DNA of 64,000 bases, taken from assembly GCF_022601975.1 (NCBI RefSeq), contig NZ_JAKVIR010000026.1, forward strand, positions 22,482 through 86,481, given 5' to 3'. Position 1 is the first letter of the stretch. Each line of letters starts with the position of its first letter. The notes under the pieces were generated by a model, which had not been told where the DNA came from, ran no database searches, and saw only the letters and a program-made list of their open reading frames with translations. Source of the stretch: Pontibacter sp. E15-1. Its GTDB lineage: Bacteria > Bacteroidota > Bacteroidia > Cytophagales > Hymenobacteraceae. The position numbers were made by a program, and so were the translations under genes. This document shows, one piece after another, positions 26,784 through 35,405 of the stretch.

Positions 26784-28922
26784 TCACCGCGTGTTTTCTT
26801 TTTTATACACCGCCACCGAGAGCCGTATTTTATAGTACTCGTGCTTCTCTTTCAGTTCCTCAAACAGGTCTTTCAGTTTGGCGTCAGCCCCGAGCTTTGC
26901 GATAGCCACCGCAATGGCCTTGTACTCGGCCCTGGTCAGGAACTTGCCCAACTCTACCGCGTAGCCCTGCTCATAGAGCGTGGCCAGGTGCGAGTAAATC
27001 GTCACCGGGTTCAGGTTACGGTTTGCCGCGATCTGCTCGATGCCATACCCCTGCTGCAGCATCTCGAAAGTGGCCAGGTGTGTGGCGCCCTTCAATTTGC
27101 TGCCCTTCGCCTGCTCCTCGTTTATAAAGTCGATGATGGCAGTGATGAAGGTATCGCCGAAGCGCTCATACTTCTGCGCCCCCACCCCGGATATGGCCAG
27201 CATGGAAATACGGTTGGTGGGTCGTTCGGCGGCCATCTCCTGCAGCGTACTGTCGGTAAAGACCACGTAAGGCGGCACCCCAGACTCGTCTGCAAGCCGC
27301 TTGCGCGTGGCGCGGAGCCGCTCAAAGAGCGCGTCCTTGATCAGCTCGCGCTTCGGTCTGGCTTTCACGGCTGCTTCCTCAGGCTGCTTCACATCATCGA
27401 ATTTCACGAGCTGCACCTTCCTGTTCTCAAACAGCACCTCCCGGCTTTGGTCCGTGAGTTTAAGGGTATACCCCTGGTCATAGGCCATCTCCACCAGCCC
27501 GCCGTTCAGCATCTGGTGGAGGTAGCGGTGCCAGTCCAGGGTGTTCACGTCGCGGCCTGCGCCGTAGGTCTTTATCTTATCAAAGCCGGCTTGCAGCACC
27601 TGGCTGTTGCGGGCGCCCCGCAGCACGTCTACCAGCAGGCCCATGTTGGCCCGTTCCTGGGTGCGGGCGATGGCCGAAAGCGCCTTCTGCACCAGCAGTG
27701 TCCCGTCGAAGGTAGTGGGCGGGTTCCGGCAGATGTCGCAGTTGCCGCAATCCTTTTGCATGGTCTCCCCGAAATACTGCAGCAGGATGCGGCGGCGGCA
27801 GGCGGCAGCTTCGGCAAACTGCTGCATCCGCTCGAGCTTCACGAGTTGCAGCTCGGTCTGCTTTTTGTCGCCCTCGTTGTCCTGCAGCATGTTGCGCATG
27901 TTCATCACATCCGCGAAAGAGTAAAACAGCAAGGCGTCGGCCTTGGCCCCGTCCCGGCCTGCGCGGCCGATCTCCTGGTAATAGCCCTCTATGTTTTTAG
28001 GGAGGTTGTAGTGGATCACCCAGCGCACATTGGATTTGTCGATGCCCATACCGAAGGCCACGGTGGCGCACACAATCTGCACGTCGTCTTTCAGGAAAGC
28101 CTCCTGCGCCCTGGCCCGCAACGGCGCCGACATGCCAGCGTGGTAAAAAGTGGCGTTAAACCCGTTTTGCTTCAGCTTGTTGGCCAGCGACTCGGTGGCT
28201 TTGCGGCTGAGGCAATATATAATGCCGGGCTGCTTTGGCCGGCTGCTGATAAAGTCCGTGATTTTGTTGAACCTGTCACGGCCCGGTTTCACCGTCAGGT
28301 TGATGTTGGGCCTGTCGAAGGAGGCCACAAAGACCTGCGGGTCATGGAGCTGCAGTTGCCCCTGTATGTCTTTCTGGGTGAGCTTGTCGGCGGTGGCGGT
28401 GAGGGCCACCACGGGGATATGCGGAAACTGCTGCTTGAGGGCTTTCAGCTGGGTATACTCCGGCCTGAAGTCGTGTCCCCAAGCCGAGATGCAGTGCGCC
28501 TCGTCCACGGCAAACAGCGACACGTTAATGCGACTCAGGAACGACATGAAGCCGGACGAGAGCAGTTTTTCCGGGGAGACATACAGCAGTTTCAGCTTCT
28601 CGCCGAGGCAGTCGTTCTCGATCTGATACTGCTGCTCCGCCGTTTGCGAGCTGTTGATGTAGGCGGCCGGGATGCCGTTGGCAAGCAGGGCCTCCACCTG
28701 GTCCTTCATCAGGGCGATTAGCGGCGAGATGACCACGCAGATGCCGGGAAGCACCACCGCCGGCACCTGATAGCACACGGATTTTCCGCCTCCGGTGGGC
28801 ATCAGCACCACCACGTCCTTTTGGTGCAGCAGCCTGTCGATGATCTGCTCCTGCATCGGCCGGAACTGCTCGTATCCGAAATATAGTTTCAGGGCTTCGC
28901 GCGCCTCTCTTATTGTTGCCAT
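26784..28922 (-). CDS. recQ: ATP-dependent DNA helicase RecQ
   Basis: 712 residues from ATG 28922 (MATIREAREAL); an in-frame ATG 18 codons upstream would add a non-conserved extension. Helicase core: Walker A MPTGGGKSVCYQ, DEAH box VDEAHCISAWGHDFRPEY and the arginine-finger region QEIGRAGRDG. Next come an RecQ-C zinc motif with four Cys (CRR to CGNCDIC) and winged helix, an HRDC domain (about 520-600), and a C-terminal helix-turn-helix (IEQIAANRNLNPVTIYSHLATL) typical of the longer Bacteroidota and Bacillus forms. It unwinds 3'-5' at forks and recombination intermediates. Confidence 0.96.
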   Translation of the reverse strand: MATIREAREALKLYFGYEQFRPMQEQIIDRLLHQKDVVVLMPTGGGKSVCYQVPAVVLPGICVVISPLIALMKDQVEALLANGIPAAYINSSQTAEQQYQIENDCLGEKLKLLYVSPEKLLSSGFMSFLSRINVSLFAVDEAHCISAWGHDFRPEYTQLKALKQQFPHIPVVALTATADKLTQKDIQGQLQLHDPQVFVASFDRPNINLTVKPGRDRFNKITDFISSRPKQPGIIYCLSRKATESLANKLKQNGFNATFYHAGMSAPLRARAQEAFLKDDVQIVCATVAFGMGIDKSNVRWVIHYNLPKNIEGYYQEIGRAGRDGAKADALLFYSFADVMNMRNMLQDNEGDKKQTELQLVKLERMQQFAEAAACRRRILLQYFGETMQKDCGNCDICRNPPTTFDGTLLVQKALSAIARTQERANMGLLVDVLRGARNSQVLQAGFDKIKTYGAGRDVNTLDWHRYLHQMLNGGLVEMAYDQGYTLKLTDQSREVLFENRKVQLVKFDDVKQPEEAAVKARPKRELIKDALFERLRATRKRLADESGVPPYVVFTDSTLQEMAAERPTNRISMLAISGVGAQKYERFGDTFITAIIDFINEEQAKGSKLKGATHLATFEMLQQGYGIEQIAANRNLNPVTIYSHLATLYEQGYAVELGKFLTRAEYKAIAVAIAKLGADAKLKDLFEELKEKHEYYKIRLSVAVYKKENTR

Positions 28923-29087
28923 ACCTTTTTCTCCTGCAGTCTGCACACCTGCTTTTTCGCCAGCTTCCATATACAAAGGTAGCCATAATTTTCAGCTTCT
29001 GCAGGCTCCAACGGTATCCGGATGATAACCATGTGCCCCGGCACGCGTATCCTAAAGGCATTAACAGACACACAAAATACTTAAACT

Positions 29088-29423
29088 ATGAAATCCGAAA
29101 TAACAAACAATTTAGAGCATGTACTAGTAAAATGCATCACTGCCTGCGAAACCTGCGCGACCCTCTGCCTGCAGGAAGATGATGTGAAGATGATGGTGCG
29201 CTGCATCATGATCGACCGCGACTGCGCCGATATTTGTGCGCTGACCTCCCGCTTCGTGGCCCGCAACTCCGAGCACGCCAAGCATGTGATGAAAGAGTGT
29301 ATCGAGATCTGCCGCATTTGCGAAAAAGAATGTCGCCAGCATGAGGCCGAGCATTGCCAGAAGTGCGCTGACGCCTGCAAAGAGTGCGCCGACGCCTGCG
29401 AGGAATGGATGGCCAAGAAGTAA
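29088..29423 (+). CDS. Four-helix-bundle copper-binding (Csp/DUF326-type) protein
   Basis: 111 residues containing 16 cysteines, mostly in CxxxC and CxxC spacing along predicted helices (CITACETCATLC, then CIEICRICEKEC and CADACKECADAC). This is the pattern of copper storage proteins, in which Cys line the core of a four-helix bundle and bind many Cu(I) ions. No signal peptide, so it resembles the cytosolic Csp3 type. No copper exporter or regulator is adjacent. The gene is followed by a 23-bp-stem terminator. Metal binding is inferred. Confidence 0.88.
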   Translation: MKSEITNNLEHVLVKCITACETCATLCLQEDDVKMMVRCIMIDRDCADICALTSRFVARNSEHAKHVMKECIEICRICEKECRQHEAEHCQKCADACKECADACEEWMAKK

Positions 29424-29445
29424 GCAGCGCTTACAACACACCGGT

Positions 29446-29493
29446 ATAAAAGCGAAGGGGGCGACAGAAATCTGTCGCCCCCTTCGCTTTTAT
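29446..29493. terminator. Bidirectional terminator, 23-bp perfect stem
   Basis: Positions 29446-29468 pair exactly with 29471-29493 around a 2-nt AA loop. It separates the copper-protein gene from the convergent holin-like gene. Confidence 0.85.
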
Positions 29494-29507
29494 GTATGCG
29501 CGCCGCC

Positions 29508-29840
29508 TTAAAAAATCATGTCGAGCACCGCAGTGATGACAGAAAGCACGAGGCTGAAAAGCAGCGCCGCGAAGAAGCCGCTGGTGTCAAAGCCTGCGAT
29601 AAGAGAGTCCGCCAACAGGATGATGAGGGCATTGATCACCAGCAGAAAGAGGCCAAGCGTGACAATGGTAACCGGTATGGTCAGGATCACGAGCACTGGT
29701 TTTACCACCGCGTTCAACACTGCCAGCACCAGGGCCAGTATAATCGCAGTCATAAAGCCGTCAATCGAAACACCAGGCAATATATACGCCGACAACATGG
29801 CGGCCGCACCTGTCATAAGGAGTTTGAGTATAAATCCCAT
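29508..29840 (-). CDS. Phage holin family IV-type membrane protein (4 TM)
   Basis: 110 residues from ATG 29840; the longer open frame adds a non-conserved 27 residues. Four hydrophobic helices fill almost the whole protein, with the family's NAVVKPVLVILTIPVTIVTLGLF arrangement between helices 2 and 3. This matches the small inner-membrane family called 'mycobacterial 4 TMS phage holin' (PF04020), which is widespread in bacteria and generally not phage-encoded. Function unknown. Confidence 0.87.
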   Translation of the reverse strand: MGFILKLLMTGAAAMLSAYILPGVSIDGFMTAIILALVLAVLNAVVKPVLVILTIPVTIVTLGLFLLVINALIILLADSLIAGFDTSGFFAALLFSLVLSVITAVLDMIF

Positions 29841-29956
29841 AGATGAATATTTATTTATATAGCTTTTACTGTGTATAGTATGAGGCATACTTACGCAAAG
29901 CGCTGCATAAAGATAGGGCAAAATATGCGTGGCGCGGTATAGGGGAAACGCTCAAA

Positions 29957-29993
29957 ATAAACCCCGCTGCTTAAAAAAAGCAGCGGGGTTTAT
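29957..29993. terminator. Terminator hairpin between speB and holin-like gene
   Basis: ATAAACCCCGCTGC (29957-29970) pairs perfectly with GCAGCGGGGTTTAT (29980-29993), loop TTAAAAAAA. It lies 22 bp beyond the stop of the minus-strand speB. Confidence 0.8.
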
Positions 29994-30014
29994 ACTTCAC
30001 TGACCGTCAGTTGC

Positions 30015-31085
30015 TTAAAACTGCGCCTCCAGTCTTTTCTGCGAGGCGGCCATGAGGTTGCAAAGTTTCAGGAGCACACGGGCACCCACGTTTCCGTTCC
30101 ACTCGCTGTCGCCGGGCGCCACTTCGCACAGGTCGAATCCAATGATCTCGCGGCCCGACTTTACCAGTTGCTTGATCAGGAACATGGCCTGCTCAAACTC
30201 CAGCCCACCGGGCACCGGGGTGCCGGTGGCAGGGCACAGCTTCGGGTCCAGCCCGTCGATGTCGAAGCTGATGTATACCTTCTGAGGCAGCTGGGCGATG
30301 ATTTTCTTGCACTCTTTCTTCCAGCTGTCGCCGCCATACATGTTCTCTTTAAGCACCGCGTCATAAAAGATCGTGACACGTCCGTTGGATTGCTCGGCCA
30401 GCTCGGCCTCCGCCTGGCAAATATCCCGGATACCCACCTGCACCAGCTTCTTCACCTGTGGCAGTTTAAGGGCGTTGTACATGATGGAGGCGTGGGAAAA
30501 CGCAAAGCCTTCGTAGGCCTCGCGCAAATCGGCGTGTGCGTCTATCTGCAGGATACCGTATTCCTCATGCTTGTCGGCCAGCGCGTGCATCAGACCGAGC
30601 GGGGTGCTGTGGTCGCCGCCCAGCACGCCAACCAGTTTGCCCTGCTCCAGGTAGTTCAGTGCTTTTTGCTTCAGCCACTGCAGGAACTCCTGCCCCTTTT
30701 GGGTTACCTCTGCTGGCAGGTTTTCAAACTGTGCAGTATCCTCCTCGGGGCTTCCGGCCTCCAGCCATTTGATGTAGGCCTCGGCCTTGTCGCGCAGCAT
30801 GTTGCTCGTCGCTGCCCACTCCTCCGAAATCTCCTCCATCGCGATGCCCAGTTTCCAGGCGTCTTTGATGTGTGGCTCGTAAAGGTCCAGCTGCGGGGAG
30901 GCGTCTTTCACGGCCTGTGGGCCCTGTGCTGTTCCGGCGCTGTAAGAAACGGTCACTTCCCAGGGTGTGGGAATGATTACGACCTCCGACTCATCGATGG
31001 TAAAAGGCAAACCAAATAGGCCACCGCTGCTGTCCCCGACTCCGTTTGGGTCGAAGCTGGCAATCTTCTGCTCTTTGCTATTCAT
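30015..31085 (-). CDS. speB: Agmatinase/arginase family ureohydrolase (SpeB-like)
   Basis: 356 residues from ATG 31085; the frame is open 17 codons further. The binuclear manganese site is complete: GGDHS, DAHADLR and SFDIDGLDP. The protein is longer than E. coli SpeB because of an insert around residues 100-160 (rich in Glu, Lys and Trp). Ureohydrolases release urea from agmatine, arginine or related guanidines. The next gene upstream in the operon (22 bp away) makes and uses decarboxylated SAM for spermidine, so agmatine to putrescine is the likely reaction. No arginine decarboxylase gene is in the window. Confidence 0.85.
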   Translation of the reverse strand: MNSKEQKIASFDPNGVGDSSGGLFGLPFTIDESEVVIIPTPWEVTVSYSAGTAQGPQAVKDASPQLDLYEPHIKDAWKLGIAMEEISEEWAATSNMLRDKAEAYIKWLEAGSPEEDTAQFENLPAEVTQKGQEFLQWLKQKALNYLEQGKLVGVLGGDHSTPLGLMHALADKHEEYGILQIDAHADLREAYEGFAFSHASIMYNALKLPQVKKLVQVGIRDICQAEAELAEQSNGRVTIFYDAVLKENMYGGDSWKKECKKIIAQLPQKVYISFDIDGLDPKLCPATGTPVPGGLEFEQAMFLIKQLVKSGREIIGFDLCEVAPGDSEWNGNVGARVLLKLCNLMAASQKRLEAQF

Positions 31086-31107
31086 CTCTTGATTTTGCAG
31101 TATATAC

Positions 31108-32409
31108 TTAGCGTGCGTTTTCAGTTCCGCTGGCAAGCAGGCCTTTCACGAAATTCGGAAGGGCAAAGGCCGCCGCATGGATTTCTTCATTATAATACTT
31201 CAGGCCTTCGCGCTGTGCGAACTTCTCAGCCGCCTCCCGGTCGAAACGCAACGGATGCGAGTTGCCTTTTGAGGAATAGGAAAAGCTCCAGGTGCCCGTA
31301 GGGTATGTCGGGATGGCCGCCAGGTAGCAATGCACGTTCTGCTGCCCGAAAATCTGCTTGTAGGTGTCGTATATCTCCACAAACACGCCGCTGTTAAAGC
31401 GCGGCGACTCCGACTGTGTCACCATCACGCCATCCGGGGTAAGGCAGCGGTGTACCTGGCTGTAGAACTCGGCGGTGAACAGGCCCTCACCCGGCCCAAC
31501 AGGGTCGGCAGAGTCCACGATGATCAGGTCGTAGCGGCTGTCCTCGCATTCGTTGATGTACTTGATGCCGTCTTCCACCAGCAGGTTCAGGCGGGGGTTG
31601 CCAAAAGCTACGGCCGTTTCGGGCAGGTGCAGCTTGCAGGCCTCAATCACCAGTGCGTCGATCTCGACCAGCGTTACTTCCTCCAGCTGCCCGTGGCGCA
31701 GCAGTTCGCGCACCGTACCGCCGTCGCCGCCTCCGATTACGAGCGCGCGCCTGGCTTTGGTATGGCTGAACATGGGCACATGCGTGATCATCTCGTGGTA
31801 CACGTACTCATCCTTCTGCGTGCACATCACCATACCGTCCAGGGTCAGCATGTTGCCATAAGCCAGCGTCTCGAACACCTCTACGCGCTGGTAGGGCGAG
31901 TCTTTTTTGTAAAGCTGGTTCCCGCTGTGCTTCAGGGAAAGGGCGATATTCTCGTCGCGTTCCGTAAACCACACATCGCGCGTGATGGTGCCTACCTCCT
32001 CGTCTGGCTTCGGCGACACGTCGCGCAACGACTCGAGGTTGAACTCATTCCGCTTCAGCAGGCTCAGCTGGCCCCGGCGCAGCTCCATCGACGAGCCGTG
32101 CCCGGCCTCAAAAGCCTCTTTCAGGTAGTTATAGGATACCCACGGGTCGACCGAGTCGCCGCAGGTAAACAGGTCTACGGCCGCGTAACCGTACTCCGGC
32201 CAGGTATGAATCGCCAGGTGGCTCTCCTGTATCACCACTACCCCGGATACACCGTAGGGCGAAAAGTGGTGAAAGGTGCTGTTGATCACCGTGGCCCCGG
32301 CTGTTTCGGCAGCGGCGACCATGCTGTTCTCTATATGCACAACATCGTTCATCAGCTCCGGCGAGCAATCATAAAACTCTACTAAAATGTGTCTACCTAA
32401 AGCGTTCAT
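31108..32409 (-). CDS. speDE: SpeD-SpeE fusion: S-adenosylmethionine decarboxylase and spermidine synthase
   Basis: 433 residues from ATG 32409. Residues 1-120 are a class-1b SpeD proenzyme (GRHILVEFYDCSPELMN), with the self-cleavage site in VVVIQESHLAIHTWPEYG; cutting at Glu-Ser yields the pyruvoyl group. Residues 145-425 are a spermidine synthase with SAM-like site VIGGGDGGTVRELLRH and the catalytic-Asp region IIVDSADPVGPGEGLF. The fusion couples production of decarboxylated SAM to aminopropyl transfer onto putrescine. It is the first gene of a unit with speB. The start is chosen because the SpeD fold begins at MNALGRH. Confidence 0.93.
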   Translation of the reverse strand: MNALGRHILVEFYDCSPELMNDVVHIENSMVAAAETAGATVINSTFHHFSPYGVSGVVVIQESHLAIHTWPEYGYAAVDLFTCGDSVDPWVSYNYLKEAFEAGHGSSMELRRGQLSLLKRNEFNLESLRDVSPKPDEEVGTITRDVWFTERDENIALSLKHSGNQLYKKDSPYQRVEVFETLAYGNMLTLDGMVMCTQKDEYVYHEMITHVPMFSHTKARRALVIGGGDGGTVRELLRHGQLEEVTLVEIDALVIEACKLHLPETAVAFGNPRLNLLVEDGIKYINECEDSRYDLIIVDSADPVGPGEGLFTAEFYSQVHRCLTPDGVMVTQSESPRFNSGVFVEIYDTYKQIFGQQNVHCYLAAIPTYPTGTWSFSYSSKGNSHPLRFDREAAEKFAQREGLKYYNEEIHAAAFALPNFVKGLLASGTENAR

Positions 32410-32569
32410 CAATGGGTATGAAAGGTTAAAATTTAAAAAGAAGGTAAAAAAACGAAATCCGCGGCTATAATCAAAAGCCTGGGCGCAATACAAGGGTATA
32501 CTGCTTTGCTTGCCAATGTGTTAATATTTATACCTGCCAGCCAGTTGGCGCTGGTTCCGCCTGGGCGAA

Positions 32570-32881
32570 TTATGCCGCTGGCAGCTCCTGCCGCACTATT
32601 TCCGGCACCTTATACTCCCCCGCCAGATCCTCAAAAACATCGAAGGCGGTAAACTCTTTGAGAAGGTTGAAGCGGGCCACGTGGCAGATCAGGAACAGCT
32701 CCGTCTTCGTGAAACTGGCCTTGGTGACGAAGCTGTAGTACTCGCCCTCATCACCGGTCTCGGAGCGGTAGCGCTGGATGCGTTTGAACAGCACGCTGAG
32801 GTTTTTGAGGTATGGGTTGAGGCTGGTCTGGTAAAAGGAAGAGTGGTAGGTGAACTTGAACGCGGGAATATAGCGGTAATA
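32570..32881 (-). pseudogene. C-terminal remnant of a putative phage abortive-infection (AbiC-like) protein
   Basis: An open frame of about 104 codons without a plausible native start: reading upstream from GTG 32794, coding-like sequence continues to an in-frame stop at 32882-32884. The translation YHSSFYQTSLNPYLKNLSVLFKRIQ followed by EYYSFVTKASFTKTELFLIC resembles the C-terminal part of putAbiC proteins (PF16872), with the conserved 'NPYxxNLxxxxKxI' and '(R/K)AxxTxxELxLI' helices. The 5' part is missing exactly where partial repeat copy D begins (32894), which suggests truncation by element insertion or rearrangement. The family assignment is from memory and tentative. Confidence 0.45.
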
Positions 32882-32893
32882 TCAAGATTTGGG

Positions 32894-32985
32894 GCTCCTT
32901 CATTTCATAGCCTGCTTTGCGCTCCACGCCTGGGGTAGGGGCCCTTCTTCAGCTGGGGCGCGTTTTCCGGCTCTGTGCCGTGTCT
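32894..32985 (+). mobile_element. Partial copy D of the MITE-like element
   Basis: The core from 32905 to about 32949 (starting TCATAGCCTGCTTTGCGCTC) is identical to copy A at 2712-2755, including the insert that copies B and C lack. Similarity continues to about 32985, then ends. Neither terminal inverted repeat is present. It abuts the truncated Abi-like gene on one side and lies about 100 bp from cheC. Confidence 0.7.
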
Positions 32986-33082
32986 CTTTGCTCGCTGCGC
33001 AATGCCTCTCTCCATTCGGCACCGTTTCGACTTTGGCATGTATGACGGGGGCTTGCTGGGGCTGTGCGAACGGAGCGGAACG

Positions 33083-33766
33083 CTATTCTTTTTCCGTCAG
33101 GTTGTTGTGGCCCAGCTCAAACGAGCGGATAATGCCCAGTATCTTTAATAGTGTGTTGGTGTCGAAAAAAAGCAACAGCGGCAACTCCACGCTCTTGGAG
33201 TTGTGCGTAAACCGGGTAACGACCGTGAACACAAGCGGTTGGAAAAGAGGGTGTTGCACCAGTATCCCTTTCAGGGAATCGGCAATGTGGCTTTTGGGGG
33301 CTTTGGGAGGAGAACCGTAGATGCTGGACTTGAGGATGTTGGCCAGCTGCGTAACGAGCGCCCCCGTGATGATGTTGCTGATCTCCAGCAGCAGCGACTC
33401 CTGCATGACCGACAGTTCCCCGCGCTGCACATCCAGCATGCTCAGGCATATTTCGGAGAGGCGCACAATGTGCTCGTCGGAGAAAAGCATGAGGGTTGCC
33501 CCGTTGAAGTCGCCTTTGATGTCGGATTGGATGATCGTGTGCGTGCCCTCGTACTTTGAAACCAGCAGCAACAGGTCTTTAACCTCAATCAGCGTGATGT
33601 CCGGCACTTTCAGCAGTACCTTGTCCTTAGCGATGGAGGCAAAGGAGTCTGCGGCCCGGGCAAGCCCGATGTTCAGGATCTCCTTGATTATGTCCCGTTC
33701 AAGCTCCGTAATATGAGGTTCAGTCGTCATCTTTTTGGCGTTTGTGTTAGTCGCATCCGTCTCCAT
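33083..33766 (-). CDS. cheC: CheC-like chemotaxis phosphatase
   Basis: 227 residues. The two CheC/CheX/FliY-type active-site helices are present: ERDIIKEILNIGLARAADSF near residue 25 and MQESLLLEISNIITGALVTQL near 125, each with the Glu-x2-Asn pair that dephosphorylates CheY-P. In Bacillus, CheC also binds the deamidase CheD, which I do not find here. It is the last gene of the chemosensory operon, starting 1 bp after cheA ends. It would set the lifetime of the CheY-P signal in a system that lacks CheZ. Confidence 0.88.
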   Translation of the reverse strand: METDATNTNAKKMTTEPHITELERDIIKEILNIGLARAADSFASIAKDKVLLKVPDITLIEVKDLLLLVSKYEGTHTIIQSDIKGDFNGATLMLFSDEHIVRLSEICLSMLDVQRGELSVMQESLLLEISNIITGALVTQLANILKSSIYGSPPKAPKSHIADSLKGILVQHPLFQPLVFTVVTRFTHNSKSVELPLLLFFDTNTLLKILGIIRSFELGHNNLTEKE

Positions 33767-33767
33767 T

Positions 33768-35405
33768 TTACTGCCTTCTGTTCATGAAATACCGCGTGGT
33801 GGCAGGCACATCCAGCACCAAGCATACTTTGCCGGTGCCTAACAGGGTCACCCCCCCGTAGAGGTCGATCCGATCCAGCGGCTTGCTCATGGGCTTCACC
33901 ACGATATCCTGCTGCCTGTACAGTTTATCTACAATCAATCCGAGCTTCCGGTTGTTGTAGGCTACCACCACAATGTTTTGCACCTGCCCCTTCAGGCGGT
34001 CCTTGTCGCCGAGCCGCATGTCTGCCTCATCGGCGTTCAGGAGCTCGTGCAGGTATACCACCGTTACGTTTTCGCCCTTCAGGTTGGCGATCATCACTTC
34101 CCCTATCTCATGGATCTCATCCTTGTCCAGGGCAACCACCTGCTGGGTATGAATCAGTGGGATGGCATAGAAAATCTCATCCACCTCAAAGAGCAGCGCC
34201 CCTTTCACGGCGATAGAGGTGGGCAGCAGCATCGTGAAAGTGGTGCCCCGCCCCTTCTCAGAGTCCACTGTCAGGCGGCCCCCAATCGAGTCAATGGCGT
34301 TTTTCACGACATCCAGCCCCACTCCGCGCCCAGAGAACTCTGTTACTTCCCTGGCGGTGGAGAAGCCGGGCTCAAACAGGAAAGACAGTACTTCCGCATC
34401 CGTCAGCCCCTTGGCCACGTCGGCCGTTACCAGCTGCCTTTCCACGGCGGTCCGCTTTATCTGCTTAAAGTCCATGCCGCTGCCATCGTCTGTCAGCTCG
34501 ATCAATACATTCTCCCGGTCGCTTTGTGCACTCATGCGCAGCTTCCCGGCGCGTGGCTTTCCTTTCCGTTCTCTTTCCGCGGGCAGCTCCAGGCCATGCG
34601 TCACGGCGTTGCGCACCAGGTGCAGCAGCGAGTCCGTCATGATTTGCAGGATATTCCGGTCAATCTGGATATCCTGCCCCGACAGGGTCAGGTCAACTTC
34701 TTTTTTCTCGGCGGTGGCGATGTCGCGCACAATGCGCGGAAATTTGTTGAACAGCGACCCTATGTTTACCAGCCGCGCATCCATCACACTGTACTGCAGG
34801 TCCTCCGTGATGCGGTACAGGTGCGAGCTCACTGCCTTCAACTCGTTGCTACCCAACTCCTTGCTGAGCGACAGGATGCGGTCACGGTCGATCATCAGCT
34901 CCCCCACCAGGTTCATTAGGTGGTCCAGCTTCTTAATCTGAATGTATACCAGTTCGGAGAGCGACAGGTTTTTGGAACTGCTGTACTTTTGCACCTTTGC
35001 CAGCTCGATCGTGCTCTCAGAGAGGTTCTCCACAATGATGTCGAGGTTGCGCAGCAGCACCGGGTCCGGCTCTTTCTCCTCGTCTTTGTCGATGGCCGAG
35101 ATCAGCTCGCCCAGCAGGTCAATGCCATCGAAGAGCACTGTTACCACCTCATCGCTGAATGAAAGCTCCTTGCTGCGGACCAGGCTAAAGGCCGTTTCCA
35201 GCTTATGCGACACATCCGAGATATGGAGGTAGCCGATGGCCTTGGAGTTTGCCTTCAGGTTGTGGAGCAGGCGAAACACCTCTGCCAGCGTGCGCTCATC
35301 GTCCGGCTGCTTCTCCAGAGTGCTGATGTGCCTGTTCAGCGCATCATAGTACTCCAGGGCTTCGGCAATGAATATTTCTTTGTACTCCTGTTCTCTTGAT
35401 TTCAT
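33768..35405 (-). CDS. cheA: Chemotaxis histidine kinase CheA
   Basis: 545 residues. P1: histidine-phosphotransfer domain with His48 in FRLLHNLKANSKAIGY. There is no P2 CheY-docking domain. P3: dimerisation helices (about 155-210). P4: ATPase with N-box LLHLVRNAVTHGLEL, G1 DDGSGMD and GRGVGLDVVK. P5: CheW-like domain to the C-terminus. The short form without P2 is complete. Overlaps cheB by 4 nt (ATGA), so translation is probably coupled. Confidence 0.95.
   Translation of the reverse strand: MKSREQEYKEIFIAEALEYYDALNRHISTLEKQPDDERTLAEVFRLLHNLKANSKAIGYLHISDVSHKLETAFSLVRSKELSFSDEVVTVLFDGIDLLGELISAIDKDEEKEPDPVLLRNLDIIVENLSESTIELAKVQKYSSSKNLSLSELVYIQIKKLDHLMNLVGELMIDRDRILSLSKELGSNELKAVSSHLYRITEDLQYSVMDARLVNIGSLFNKFPRIVRDIATAEKKEVDLTLSGQDIQIDRNILQIMTDSLLHLVRNAVTHGLELPAERERKGKPRAGKLRMSAQSDRENVLIELTDDGSGMDFKQIKRTAVERQLVTADVAKGLTDAEVLSFLFEPGFSTAREVTEFSGRGVGLDVVKNAIDSIGGRLTVDSEKGRGTTFTMLLPTSIAVKGALLFEVDEIFYAIPLIHTQQVVALDKDEIHEIGEVMIANLKGENVTVVYLHELLNADEADMRLGDKDRLKGQVQNIVVVAYNNRKLGLIVDKLYRQQDIVVKPMSKPLDRIDLYGGVTLLGTGKVCLVLDVPATTRYFMNRRQ

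Noticed and set aside
29508..29840. Prophage, suggested by the 'phage holin family' protein
   Set aside because: The family is a widespread bacterial membrane protein; no phage structural, lysis or integrase genes are nearby.
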